64,000 nt of DNA, taken from contig CM043874.1 of assembly GCA_023846275.1 (NCBI GenBank), positions 31,159,630 through 31,223,629 of the forward strand. Direction: 5' to 3'. The DNA is from Vanilla planifolia (taxonomy: Eukaryota; Streptophyta; Magnoliopsida; Asparagales; Orchidaceae). Numbering within the stretch: position 1 is the stretch's first letter; every line of letters begins with the position of its first letter. The notes under the pieces are model-generated. The model worked only from the letters and a program-made list of their open reading frames with translations. It ran no database searches and was not told the DNA's origin. The position numbers and the translations under genes were made by a program. This document shows, one piece after another, positions 37,061 to 48,965 of this stretch.

Positions 37061-40000
37061 TCATAATAATACGATACTTATATTGTGCTGAACAATGAAT
37101 CAGATTTGCTTTATGGTCTAATAATTCTATTATTCATAATTGTGACTCACTATGCACCACAATCGCATATCGTCACTTGATGATTCTCTTATGTGACATC
37201 TCTCTTAATTGCTTGCACTTGCATAATTGACATAATTGTACTATACTATGCACAACTCATCTGACTTTATAACCAAACTTAGATCTGATTATCAACCTTA
37301 TATGATCCATGACATCATACATGTATGCCCATAGAATGACTTGAACTAACACCCACTTCTACATTGATGCCTTTATATGACGGTGTGATTGCTTGGTACG
37401 ATTATTAGAGAAATTTTATGAACATAACACTTACCTCTTTCTTATATTAGATCACATTGTATAATCTACAATGGTTTTCTTAGATGTTTCTAATTTTCTA
37501 TTAGAGACAACCAATTTTAATGAAAATAATACTATCATACTTATATAATAACCATGTTATACTTGTATGACCAAAATTTGTTTCTACAACTTATTCATGC
37601 TTACATCTTGATCGTTGCTTCAATCAAGTCATATTATATATTTGACCAATATTATATTATATAATATTCATAATTGATTCATAAATTTTTTTTCTCATTA
37701 TACTATACAATATTCTACCATTATATTATACAATTCTCATTTAGTATCAATCTAACTTTATCATTCAAATTTTAAAGGCATTTGATTAACATATTAAAAT
37801 TATCAGGCTTTGGCTAGCAAACTTAATGGATGTATTAAGAGTGTTATAAATAACTAGACTAAAAGACCAGCCAAGAATGGTCAAAAGAAAAATACAAAGC
37901 TCAAAAGAGAAAGTTCCAACAAATGAATAAAATATATAATATAAAACTCAAAATACAAACCTACAATGTCAAGCAAACAAATTATAATAAAACATTGAAA
38001 TTCTTTAAATGATTAGAGATTTGCTATAAAACTATCAAAGAAAAGAAATAAAAGCAAAGCAACAAATAAAAAATATTAAATGAGGGATTTTTGAGGTGGC
38101 TAATCTATGTGTATATCCACCCTTGGTCAACTTAATTGAGCTTCCATTAACCAAACCATTTGTCATAGTTGGTAACGGTAAATTACTTATAATCAAAGGT
38201 TCTTAGAGGAGACACAAAAAATAACCCAAATGAGTTACAATAAAAGAAAAATATTTATAACACTTATTATTAAATCTTACAATGAACTTATACCTTAAAT
38301 TACTTTAAAAACAAGAGTAACACCGGCCTAAATAAGTAAAAGATATTACCAATATGATCTAAATAGAGAAAAATGTTGAAGAGTGAAAGATGAATCAATG
38401 TACTTAAATAGAAGCTCTAGCTAAAAAAGAGAAGGGTCATGTTAAGCTCTTTTTCTTTTCTTATATTTTTGTAATATGTATCATTAGTTTATTCTCTTTG
38501 AAATCCATTCTTATTTATATTAATGAGAATTTCAAAGCCAAATGTGATACTTTCAATGGCTAAGTGAGCTTTCCAAAGATGTTTAAAATAGCCATTACAT
38601 TTTCAAAGATGTTCAGAATAAGTCTCCCTTTAAAAACTTGGCCAGCTCTCTCTGTTTAAATACCATACAATATGTCAAACAATTTTATTCATTATGTCAT
38701 CAGTTCTAGTTATGCCTTCATCTATGATATAACAAGTTATTTGCTATATTATTTGATGGTGTTATTTAATTTCCCTTACTATTCATATATAGACATCATT
38801 GTACTGCAACGACACTTCCACATATCACATTAAACACGTACACTTTGTAAGTGCCTATATTTTTCATATTTAACCATCTTTGTAATCATGACATCTCTTG
38901 AATATGCATCAGATAAGTACACTTAGCGAGAATTTTATCAAAGTAATTATAATGTCACTCTACTGCATCCCTTTACATCAAATAAGTATAATAGAGCATA
39001 AGACTAATAGTTCATCTACTAATTATGATAGTCTTTAGTTAGCTCATTGAACGAAAGTATTCTATATAAGTTGTTACTATTTATACTTCGATAGCCTCAT
39101 ATTATGATGATGACTTCCATTTTTGTAGCAGATAAGTATGAATTACGAATGCCTTTACTATTGATATTGGGACACCTTTGTACTTTAATGATGCCCCCAA
39201 ATCTATATAAAATAAGTATATTCAATAAACACATAATCAATGTGATCATAATGTTGCTCCACTACACCACTTTGAATAAGAAATGCATGATAAAACATAC
39301 AATAGTGATTATTCATCAGATAGCTACGATACCTTCTAGTTAGTGCATCAAATAGAAAGGTTATGTGTAAGTGATTACTACGCATGTTTTGACATCTTTA
39401 TACTATGATGGTACCTTCCCTTACCACATCTATCAAATATGATTCATTGATACCTTTGTTGTTCATATTTAGACATCTTTGTACTATGATGATGCCTCTC
39501 TTTTCTATGTTAAATAAATATGCTCTGTGAACACCTAACCAATGGGATCATATTGTTACTCTAATACATTATTCCAGATCAGATAATTACATACGATGAC
39601 ATAGGCTAGTTGCTCACCAGCTAATGTTTTAAACTCAGATCAAATCATCATTGTTTGTAAGCAAACTAGATCATGTTAGATTTGGATCACGTCAATTAGC
39701 AAATATTTCACTCAAAACATGTTGTAATCTTATGCATTGAATAAACTTCTTTTTATAAAAATGTCATAGTAATCATTTTAAGACAATTCGCCTAATACTT
39801 AATTGCCTCAAATGATGCAACTATATGGCTAGCAAAGATCAATTCTTAATGGCTTATTATACAAGTACAAGAAATGTCTTCATACTATATGTTAATCCCT
39901 CATTTTTTGCTAACTTATATTGGACTCTAACCACCCTAAGTGATTCCTTTCTATCTTGATTTGTTGAATTATATGCTTTAATTTATGTTGGCATGGATTA

Positions 40001-40122
40001 CTTGTTATGCATATGTTATTGATAGGATACTTTTATTCATTTTATATAACCATAACCTTACCCAAAATAATGAGATAGTATTGCAAATTTTATAAAATCT
40101 ATGAATTTAGGAAATCCAAGGT
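37061..40122. other. Spacer between the two opposed long LTRs; AT-rich, repeat-derived
   Basis: No gene recognised. A degenerate array occupies its right half (see 38,780-39,640). The remainder, about 37.06-38.78 kb, shows no readable element. Confidence 0.45.
38780..39640. repeat. Degenerate long-unit tandem array (about 300-375 bases per unit)
   Basis: The phrase CATxxxTAGACATCxTTGTACT, followed by (A)TGATGxC, recurs near 38.79, 39.16 and 39.46 kb. Each is followed by AxATAAGTA, TGTGATCATAATGT-like, CTCxACTxCAT and TCATCxxxTAxxTATGAT phrases. Shorter shifted copies lie near 39.09 and 39.39 kb. The copies are strongly diverged. Confidence 0.55.
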
Positions 40123-42437
40123 TGTTACATTGCTTAGAATTATTTAGAATTCAAATTTGCCTTGATTGAATACAAATTAATAAATAATTGAATACCAAAC
40201 CCTACCTATCTTCCTTTAAGTCATGCCTCTAATTGTGAAAGGTGTAACTAGCCATTAAAAAATTAAAGAAGGTTTTTCCAAGTGGGATTGTGAGAAAAAT
40301 GTGTGGATTATTTCTTGAAAAATAAGCCTAGCTATGAGTTGTAAGGAGGAGTTAAGCCTTATTGAAATCTCTTTGGTTCCTTAAAGGTATGAATCTTATA
40401 AAGCCACTATATAAGCTTAAGCATGTAGGTTTGGATATAGTTTAAAAACCCTAGTTATGTGAAAGAGCAAGGTGAATGAACACTAAAGAGGTGCCAAGGC
40501 AAGGAGGCAAGCTATAAGTAAGAAAAAAGGTAGGGAAGCCATCAGTTTGAAGTAAGAGGTAGGAGTATTTCTTTGAAATAGCTCTCTACATGGCTTAAAT
40601 ATTGGATAAACTTTAAGATAATGCATTAAATATATTATATTCTAGGTAACAATTAAATATTTTGTTAAAGAATACATGTCATAGTAGTTGGGATTGATTA
40701 TAAGGAGTTATGCCATACTCCTTTCATATGAAAATTAGATTTCATTGTTTAACAAATTACATGATGGTAGAACTAGAGACATGAAACTAAAAAATTAAAA
40801 ATTAAAGCATTGTTACATGCTTTACATAAAAGTTGAATTTATATATATGTAAGCTAACGTTATAGCCATAATTGAGACATATTAATATGATTTTAATGAT
40901 ATAATTTCATGCTTAAGTATGGATCCACATTATGTCATGATTAATATCATGAAGATGTGGAATTAACTTAATGAATCTTTAATTTTCTTCCATAACTGAG
41001 ACCTCAATGTTAAGGTTTTGAGTTTTGATGTTTTAAAGCATTCTTAAGTCAAGTTTCTATGTGATAACATGATGTTGTATGAAATTTATCAAAGTTAGTT
41101 TGGTTAATGTTAAGCTTTTACAATGCCTAAGATTTATACTCCTTAATGTGAATAACTTAGGTTGTGATGGATCTCATGAACTCGAATTAATGCTTGTAAA
41201 GAAGGAATCATGAATACTAAGGTTTATGTAATGTTTTAAAGCAAGGAACCATTAAATCAAGATTTGATTATTGATGTAATTTTAATTATTGCTAATATTT
41301 CCAAGAAATTATATTTATTTAATTACCTTAAAATATATTATGTTTGTAATGTATTTTTATTTTATGTGGAAAAGGAAGAAATCATTATATAGGACTATGT
41401 TATAATCTTGCTCAAGATGACACAATACATTCCATATTATAATACTTAGAACTCATCTTAGGATTTAATAATTAAGACCTTATGGAGAACTCATGGTTTC
41501 TTAGAACAACACCATAAGATTATGTGACAACTTGTTAATCCATGATGCTTGGTATATGTTGCCAAAGAGTCGTATTATGACACAATGATTTTACCCAAAA
41601 AAAAAGACCAAGAAGACTAAGGAAAAGGATATATTTTATCCTTGAGCAATTGGGTTTCAAATTCAAGTCATGAAGTTCTAGGTTGGAAATTACATATGTA
41701 GCCAAACTCAATAATGATTCTTATGGCAAAAAATCTATTTAATGCCTTAATGTGTCCATATAGCTTAGTTATTTTGCTTGGTTAATACATAGGAGGCACG
41801 ATTAAGACCTTACAAGGATCTAGACAGCCTTAGTGATGCTTAAAGCTCTCAATTTCTAAGTAGGATGCTTGAGAGGCTTTATTTGGACCTTAGAGGAAGG
41901 CTATGTTAAGTGAAGGTCTTCATTAAGCTAGCAAGATTGGTTAGGAGTTGGCTATGAATGAGTGGAATGAAGTTAGATTGGATTTAGCTTCATAACAATA
42001 TCAAACTTTTCAAGTAAATCTAAGCATGATAAATGATGTTTTAGCCATATGTGATTTAGAGTATTAGATTTAAGGATGATGATCATGATATTACAATATT
42101 TACTCAAAGGATAATGATTTAGGCCATGAATAATTTCTAAGAATAAGAATAAGGATTTGCATAAACTTAGCAATGGGTATGGTTATATCATCTTTATATG
42201 CTTGATGTAAGAGATTGGATTATAGTAAATACTGAAGGATAATTTTAATGAAGTGTTAAATTATCTCAAGTTAGGCTTGAAAGTTAATTGTGACTTTTGG
42301 AAAAATTCTAAGACTTACTAATTAAGGTAGATGAAGTAACTCTTACTATGGACCTAGGTAAGATATACTTTTAAACTAAACCCAAGGGTGAAGTTTTGTG
42401 GCCAAAAGGGGTAATAATTCTCTTGACAGTGTTAGTT

Positions 42438-42700
42438 AAACCTTAAGATACCTTAGATAAGATGATTTAGATGAAATCTTAAGGTACTCTATATAACATT
42501 TAGATGAAACTCCAAAGTATCTCAAATAAGGCATTTGGTGATAGTTTAAACCTTAAGGTACCCTAGTTAGAATATTTAGGGTTTAGATGAAATCTTAAGA
42601 TATCTCAAAAAATATATTTAAGAGTTAGATGAAACACTAAGATACTCAAATAAGGTAATTAAGGCTTAGAAGAAACCCTACCTAGGATACCCCAAAAAAT
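42438..42700. repeat. Minisatellite, unit 33-42 bases, about 6 copies, inside the long LTR
   Basis: Units of the form AAAxCTTAAGxTACxx followed by TTTAGATG start near 42,438, 42,474, 42,507, 42,548, 42,590, 42,632 and 42,673. The same motif family reappears at about 43.24-43.53 kb. Its reverse complement appears in the opposed LTR (about 34.2-34.4 kb). Confidence 0.75.
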
Positions 42701-43239
42701 GAACTAAGATTGGATCGAGAACACTTGCACTTTGTGAGCTTAAGCATTGCTTGGTTGAAGTCTTGGATTAATGAGGCTCTTGGTTAAACCTTGGATAAAG
42801 TTTGGTTAAGATGAAAAGTTGGGTTTGACTTTAAGAGCTATATTAGGCTTGACTAAATGGTTGGTTGTTCACTTAGATGCTGGATAAACCTCAATATTTC
42901 TTGGATTATTTGGTGAGATCATGAGTAGCCCTATTTATACTCTTAGGTCATGGGTGGACACTTTAGATGGTGATTTGAGGGTTTTATGTGGCTTAGGAGT
43001 ATCCTTTGGGAAGGGTATAATGGCATAGGTTTGTTTATCAGATATGAGAGCTACTGATTGAACTCATGTAATCCTAGATTTAAAAAAATTGACCATGACT
43101 TTGGAAATGTTTTAACTAAGGATTTGGACTCGATTGGAGGCTTAAGTGGTAGCCCATATTAGTAAAGTAGTTTTAAAGAGGAATCTAAATAAAGTTAAGG
43201 TAAAGGAAAAGGACAAATACTAATTATATGGATGATATT

Positions 43240-43530
43240 TAGATAGGTTAGGGCATCCTAGATAATTGAATTAAAGTTTTAGAAATAACATTAAGGTACC
43301 CAAATAATTGTTGATAACCTTAGATAATTGATTATTGTTTAAACAAAAGCTTTATAATGCCTTGATAACTAATTAAGGTTAGGAAGGAAACCCTAAATGC
43401 ACAGATAATTGAATTATAGTTGTGAGAAGAAACTTTATGATAGCTAGATAATAGATTGAAATTTGAGGGAACCCTAAGATTATCCCAAATAGTATATCAG
43501 AGTTAAGAAATACTCTATATGATCATATAT
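43240..43530. repeat. Second block of the same minisatellite family
   Basis: Repeated AAACCCTAAxx..AGATAATTGAATTA..GAGxAG units of roughly 40-60 bases, more diverged than the block at 42.4 kb. It is still inside the long plus-orientation LTR. Confidence 0.5.
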
Positions 43531-43714
43531 AAGTTATGATAATACTTTGGAATAATAATTAATATGATAAAAAAGGCAAACTTGATAAAAATATGAATTG
43601 AGATGTAGTGAACCTTAGGTTTTGGATCCTCTAGTTAATGATTGGTAGATCAGATTATTAAACTTTTACTAAACTTCATATGATGTGGCTATGTGACATT
43701 AACCCAGTTTTGAA

Positions 43715-43955
43715 CAAGAGGTCATGGACTTGGTTATGTATATGATATAGTTAAACATTACTAGTTTACTTGGGACCCATAGGAGATTATAGACATGGTT
43801 GTGTATATCATTTAGCTAAGTGTTATTGTCTTACTCTAGACCCACAAGAGACCGTGGACTTGGTTGTGTTTATGGTATGGCTAAGTGTCGCTAGCCCATT
43901 CTAAACCATGAGAAACCATGTGCTTGGCCATATATATAGTAGTGGAGTGACATAA
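43715..43955. repeat. Tandem repeat, unit 64 bases, about 3.7 copies
   Basis: GxxATGGACTTGG-like starts occur at about 43,721, 43,785, 43,849 and 43,913. Each copy contains TGTxTATxxTATxGxTAAxxxTxxCTxG and ends in a GACCCA-like phrase. It is inside the long LTR. Confidence 0.85.
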
Positions 43956-44160
43956 GCTTATTGAGGACTCTTGGAGCCTTATAGGGTTAGACCATGTTAT
44001 TGGACTCTTTGATTGAGAAGAGCCAAATTATGTGATGAGACTAGAGTACTTATAACATGCTTATTGAGGCCTCTTTGAGCCTTACAAGGGTGTACATGTG
44101 ATTAAACTTTCTTTTTGGTTAGTGCTAGATTATGTGATGAGACTAGAGTGCTAGACTTTA
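43956..44160. repeat. Tandem duplication, unit about 102 bases
   Basis: GCTTATTGAGGxCTC occurs at 43,956 and 44,059. TTATGTGATGAGACTAGAGT recurs about 102 bases apart (about 44,029 and 44,131). It is inside the long LTR. Confidence 0.85.
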
Positions 44161-45099
44161 TGTCATGGTTTTATGACACTTAGAGAGAATGCCAAATCAA
44201 TTATGGGATGCTGAGCATTTAATTAGTTGTATTTTATAATTATGACTATGATTATAATCATGAGTATGATAATGATTTGAGAGGTCTCCTATTGATATTA
44301 AATAAATAATATTTCATGGAATCATGTCATCGAGGCCACTGATTAACATATCCTTATAATAGTTTAACTAGTTAGTTGTCATAGTTCTAGATAATATTCT
44401 TGATCATCATAGTGATTATTCTCTACTTATATAAATTTGTAATAGTACCTTATCGCTTCATATTTATTTTGTAATATCATTGAAAGATTCCTTATTGAGT
44501 TTCAGCTCACTCTACTTACTTTTATATTCAGGTTTGAGAAGATATGAGCTTGCTTAGGAGCCAGATCTAAAGGCTTTAGTGTTGTGCATATAGTAGTTTT
44601 ACTTGCATTTTTTATTTTAGTGATAGTGATATTGTTTTAGTTATGATTTTGATATTTATTCTTTGATAGACTTGAGATCTATCAATTATTTTATTCTAAA
44701 CTTTGATATTAGTATTGTTTATATTTTTTTATATGTTGGATTTATGGGCTAGTTGATTACGATATTTCATTATTATTGTAGTATGTATAGATAGTATTAT
44801 AGGTTTATAGGTTGGTTTGATACCATGTACATGCTAATGTGGTTGGTAGGTTATCCAACTCAGGGTGAACCAATTTGATATCAACTAGGTGACTAGTTAG
44901 CATAGGACATGGTTCATTTGAGGTGAGACATTGTAATCTTGATGATCAAAATTAGAGGATCATGACTCTCAGTTTAAATGTCAAGCTCAAGGAGTGGAAA
45001 GTAGCTAGCAAATTATATTAATTGGTGCATAGGTTTTGATGCATTAGGGATTTAAAAGTTGTAACACTAAAAAGCCAGGTATGATATTGCAATATGTAT

Positions 45100-46455
45100 A
45101 TTCTTAATATCTTAAGTTCTAAAACCATCACATTAGATAATTATAAAGATCATACAAGTTTAATGTAGCTTATTTCTATTGTTCAAATAGATTGACATTT
45201 CCAAACTAAATTACTATCTTATAATAATTATTTTCACCAAGTTGAGCTCTCAAGAAAATACTATACAATATGATTGAACAAAGACAAACCATTGTATGAT
45301 CATGCAAAAGTTAACTTATCAAGACTTAATAAGATTGTTGTATTCATATAATAACTTTATCATAATTGTATGATAACACTATGCCATTTTCAATCTAATT
45401 ACAAAGGAGAATAAATCATACTAGTGTGATACATGGATTGCCATTATACAATAATGCAGATAAAAGATCTTGAGTATTGTTATATTATGGTTATACTCTT
45501 ACAATATAGATATCATATTCATATAAGATGAAAATATTTATATCTTAAGATTTTAATGTTATATATGAGGTAAAATATATCACATATATACAATATATTA
45601 TTTTATATTGTATGATATATAAATTATAAACATCATAAAACTAAGGTTAGACTACATATAAGAATTATTAGATGTAAGCACAAGCTTTGACTATATAATA
45701 TAAATTAAACACATGGTTGTAGTGGTATGATATATACATTGTACATGTCTAACAATAACAAAACTTGTATGTATGACTGATTTTGAGAGAAAGTGAATTA
45801 TGTATTAATGCAAAACAAACTTTGTACTTATATAATAATGATGATTATTTAACTCTCAAAACACAAATTGGACACATACAAAACGGATACCTTATACAAC
45901 CAAGTTTACACAGTTATTCTAAGTCAAGATAATAATCTCATCTATTTGATAAAACCATTGTACCTATACAATGTCATAGAATACTTCAAAATAAATTTTT
46001 ATTATAAGCATGAATGTAGATTGTACAAGTACGATATTAATTATTGTATCATACAATCATAAGGTAGTAAGAAATAAGGCTTATTTCATGCATTACTTCA
46101 TTAGCTTAAGACTTGAATTAAAACTAGAAAAGTTGTAGTAATGTTACCTAGAGTACTAATGTAATTCTAAAAGACTTTATAACTCAAGAACTATGAATTT
46201 TCAAGGTAATGCATGCAAGAGTTAAAAGAATCCCAAGTACCACTTTACAAGGGATAAAGGTTTCTTCGTGGCTTTATGATTTGTAAGTCAAGCCATCCAT
46301 GAGTAAAGGGTCTTCAAGCTTCATCCAACTTCGAGTGCTTGAACCTCACTCTACAAGATTGCTTAAATTCATTATCAAAATTTGCAACTACATAGCACCT
46401 CAAAATTCATTAGTAACAAGGAGCTTGGTTTTTGTGATCATCATCCTCAAGTGTA
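45100..46455 (-). mobile_element. Degenerate Ty1/copia LTR related to the element at 57.3-64 kb
   Basis: A fossil. Its sequence runs parallel to the LTR at 57,322-59,570. CTTACAATATAGATATCATA corresponds to CTTATACAATATAGATATCA, ACCATTGTACCTATACAATG to ACCATTATACCAAGACAATC, and ATCATAAGGTAGTAA to AATTATAAGATAGTAA. The block near 46.43 kb (GGTTTTTGTGATCATCATC) matches that LTR's terminal GGTTTTGATATCATCA. It is strongly decayed with approximate limits, and directly abuts the Tekay-like LTR. Confidence 0.45.
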
Positions 46456-48923
46456 TAACAAAATCGGTATAATTTAATCAAGACACACATTATGTCAAAG
46501 TTAAAGTAACATAGAAAAAATATGTAACTTATCTCAATGGAATGAACTTAAATGAAGGATGAAAATGATGAGGAAGAAGAGTTTCAATGTAGCCTTACTA
46601 TCCATCTTCGGTTATATATGATCTTTAGTTAAAACTTCTTAAACATGTGAAATACATTATTAATTTATTCTAAAAGTTTGGACCCCTTTATATATGCATT
46701 TTCATTATCTAATAGCTTAAAACAATCCCAATAGTTATAATAGAATTTTCCAAAATTCTATCATACTAGTTATTACTTATGTTTATACTAATCATATTAT
46801 CCATTTTAGGAATTGTATAAGTTGGATACAAAATATTAATTATCTAATCCTTTAGACCTATCAAACTAGCCAATTTCACTACTAATATATGATCATACAA
46901 CTATGATGTGGACTATTGTATTGTACAATGATGTCCAACTTCTCATCTTAATCTTCACTCATAGGGATTCAAGGGAATCATGCAAGTACAATATGTTTAA
47001 GCTTTAAATACTCTAGTTTAATATATTTCATACAAGTATGATGACCATGATTGTATTATATAAAGTTATTAAACTTCACACCAGTCTAAGATTGGTTTTA
47101 TATAAGTCTCAAGTTTTATAAGAATCTTATTGAATGATGAAGAATATCATATAAGTTCAAGGCTTTAACAACTTATACCTTTATGTTATCATATCATTCA
47201 ATTTTGATTAAACAAATTACACTGTATGGACATTTTCAAATCCCATAACTATTAATGTCAAATTTTTATCTCTTTAAAAAATAAGGATCATACATGTATG
47301 ATAAGTAGATTGCATTATATGAACATCCAAAATATCAACTCAAAACTAATTTTTTAGTTAGACCATGTGTCTGATCTCCCAAATAGTTTATTAAGACAAT
47401 GCACAAAATTTTAAACTAGACATACAATATGTTAGCTCACCATATAATATATTAAGCTAGGAAGAAATGAGGGAAGGATGAATATATAATATATATTGAA
47501 TTCTACTAAACATAATGTACATTCAATATATTGTGTGGTACATAAGCCAAAAGTGTTGATAATACATAATATGTGAGGTATAACATACAATATGTTGGTA
47601 TTATAATAAGAAAGAAAATCTAAGATATTACTTTTAAGTCAATTAATCATAAGAAATTATATAAGTTACCTAAAAATTGATAAATTGGGGATTAATAAGT
47701 ATATAATGGAATATATAAGAATTTAAGATACAAAAAGTTAAAAAAGAAATTTTTATATTAAAATCAAGTAGATAAAATTCATAAATGTGAAATAAGAACA
47801 ATATTAAATGATATCTTTTCATATTTTATATTGGATGCATCATCACAAGTTATTCATTGAATTTTTTGTTTTGTTGTTTTTTATGGTATCCTCAAAGTAC
47901 TTTATTTCATTTGCATAACTTATTAATGAATGTAGGATATGGAAATGGTATTGAATTAAAGAAATAATTAAGGAACTTGGTGTTACTTTGGGTTTTATGG
48001 AATGATACATGAAACACGTATGAATTTTGGAAAAGTGGCATTTACATGGAATTGGATTTCCTTGAGTCATTATCCTATCACTCATATGCATTATTTGAAG
48101 TTTCGACACTAACACTATGTAGGGTGGCGAGCATCAGTTTATACCATATTGTGATTTAATATGGTGCCATTTTATGATATGACCTCATTGGTTTTTTTCA
48201 ATAGTATTTTGTGTAAGGTAGCTAGCATTGGTTTAAAAATATTCTCTCATTATTGGGTTTTTGCACTAACACTTTGTGTATGATGGAAAGGTGTGGTGAT
48301 CGAGTCCATGCCTTTATATGATTTGGATATTGGCCATATTTATTCTATAATAGAAGTCTATAAACATAATATGTAATATACATTAGAATAAGGATAATGG
48401 TTATAAGAGAAATAGAGCTCATAAAATAAAAGATGACAATTAAATATATTGTTTTAATGACAACATGTAAAACTTGAATAACTAACCAAATATTGTATCA
48501 ACTTCTACATATGTTTCTATTTCTTATATGTTATAGATTTACTATCATATTATGTTTTAAAAAATAATTTATTTTGACATATATATTATTTGTTTACCTT
48601 ATAGGTTTATTCTATGAGATCTTTAGAGTCTCATTAGTACATCATAAGTCATACTTCCAAATCACATCAAGAGGGGATTGTGAAGAGATGGATGGGAGTC
48701 ATATTTTGTTGGTGGTTTAGAAGGTAGAGATTTGGTGAGAGATATATATTATTATAGTTTTTATATGGCCATCATGATGTATGTCTATGTTATGTTTATA
48801 TTAGAAGTTGCTACTATGCATTTTATGATTCGACATGGAGTTTTTTATGTTGTAGATTATTATATATGGATATTACTTTAGATATTTTTAAATAGTAGCT
48901 TGATACTTGGTCAAATAAATATG

Positions 48924-48927
<4 letters not shown>

Positions 48928-48961
<34 letters not shown>
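48928..48961. repeat. AT microsatellite
   Basis: About 16 AT units. Confidence 0.9.

Positions 48962-48965
<4 letters not shown>

Larger units (their letters stand above)
40123..45066 (+). mobile_element. Long Ty3/gypsy Tekay/Del-like solo LTR, plus orientation
   Basis: A fossil of about 4.9 kb. It begins TGTTACA (40,123) and ends TGTAACA (45,060-45,066), a perfect short terminal inversion. A TATA-type box TATATAAG lies at about 40,408. Near 44.49-44.53 kb, TTGAGTTTCAGCTCACTC followed by a T-rich tract and TTCAGGTT is the conserved R/U5 signature of Tekay/Del chromovirus LTRs. No primer-binding site follows and no polypurine tract precedes it, so it looks like a solo LTR. No target-site duplication was seen. 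It is old. Confidence 0.65.

Noticed and set aside
42438-43530. AAACCCTAA-like units considered as interstitial telomere repeats
   Set aside because: The units are 33-60 bases with variable content, not tandem TTTAGGG, and sit inside an LTR.
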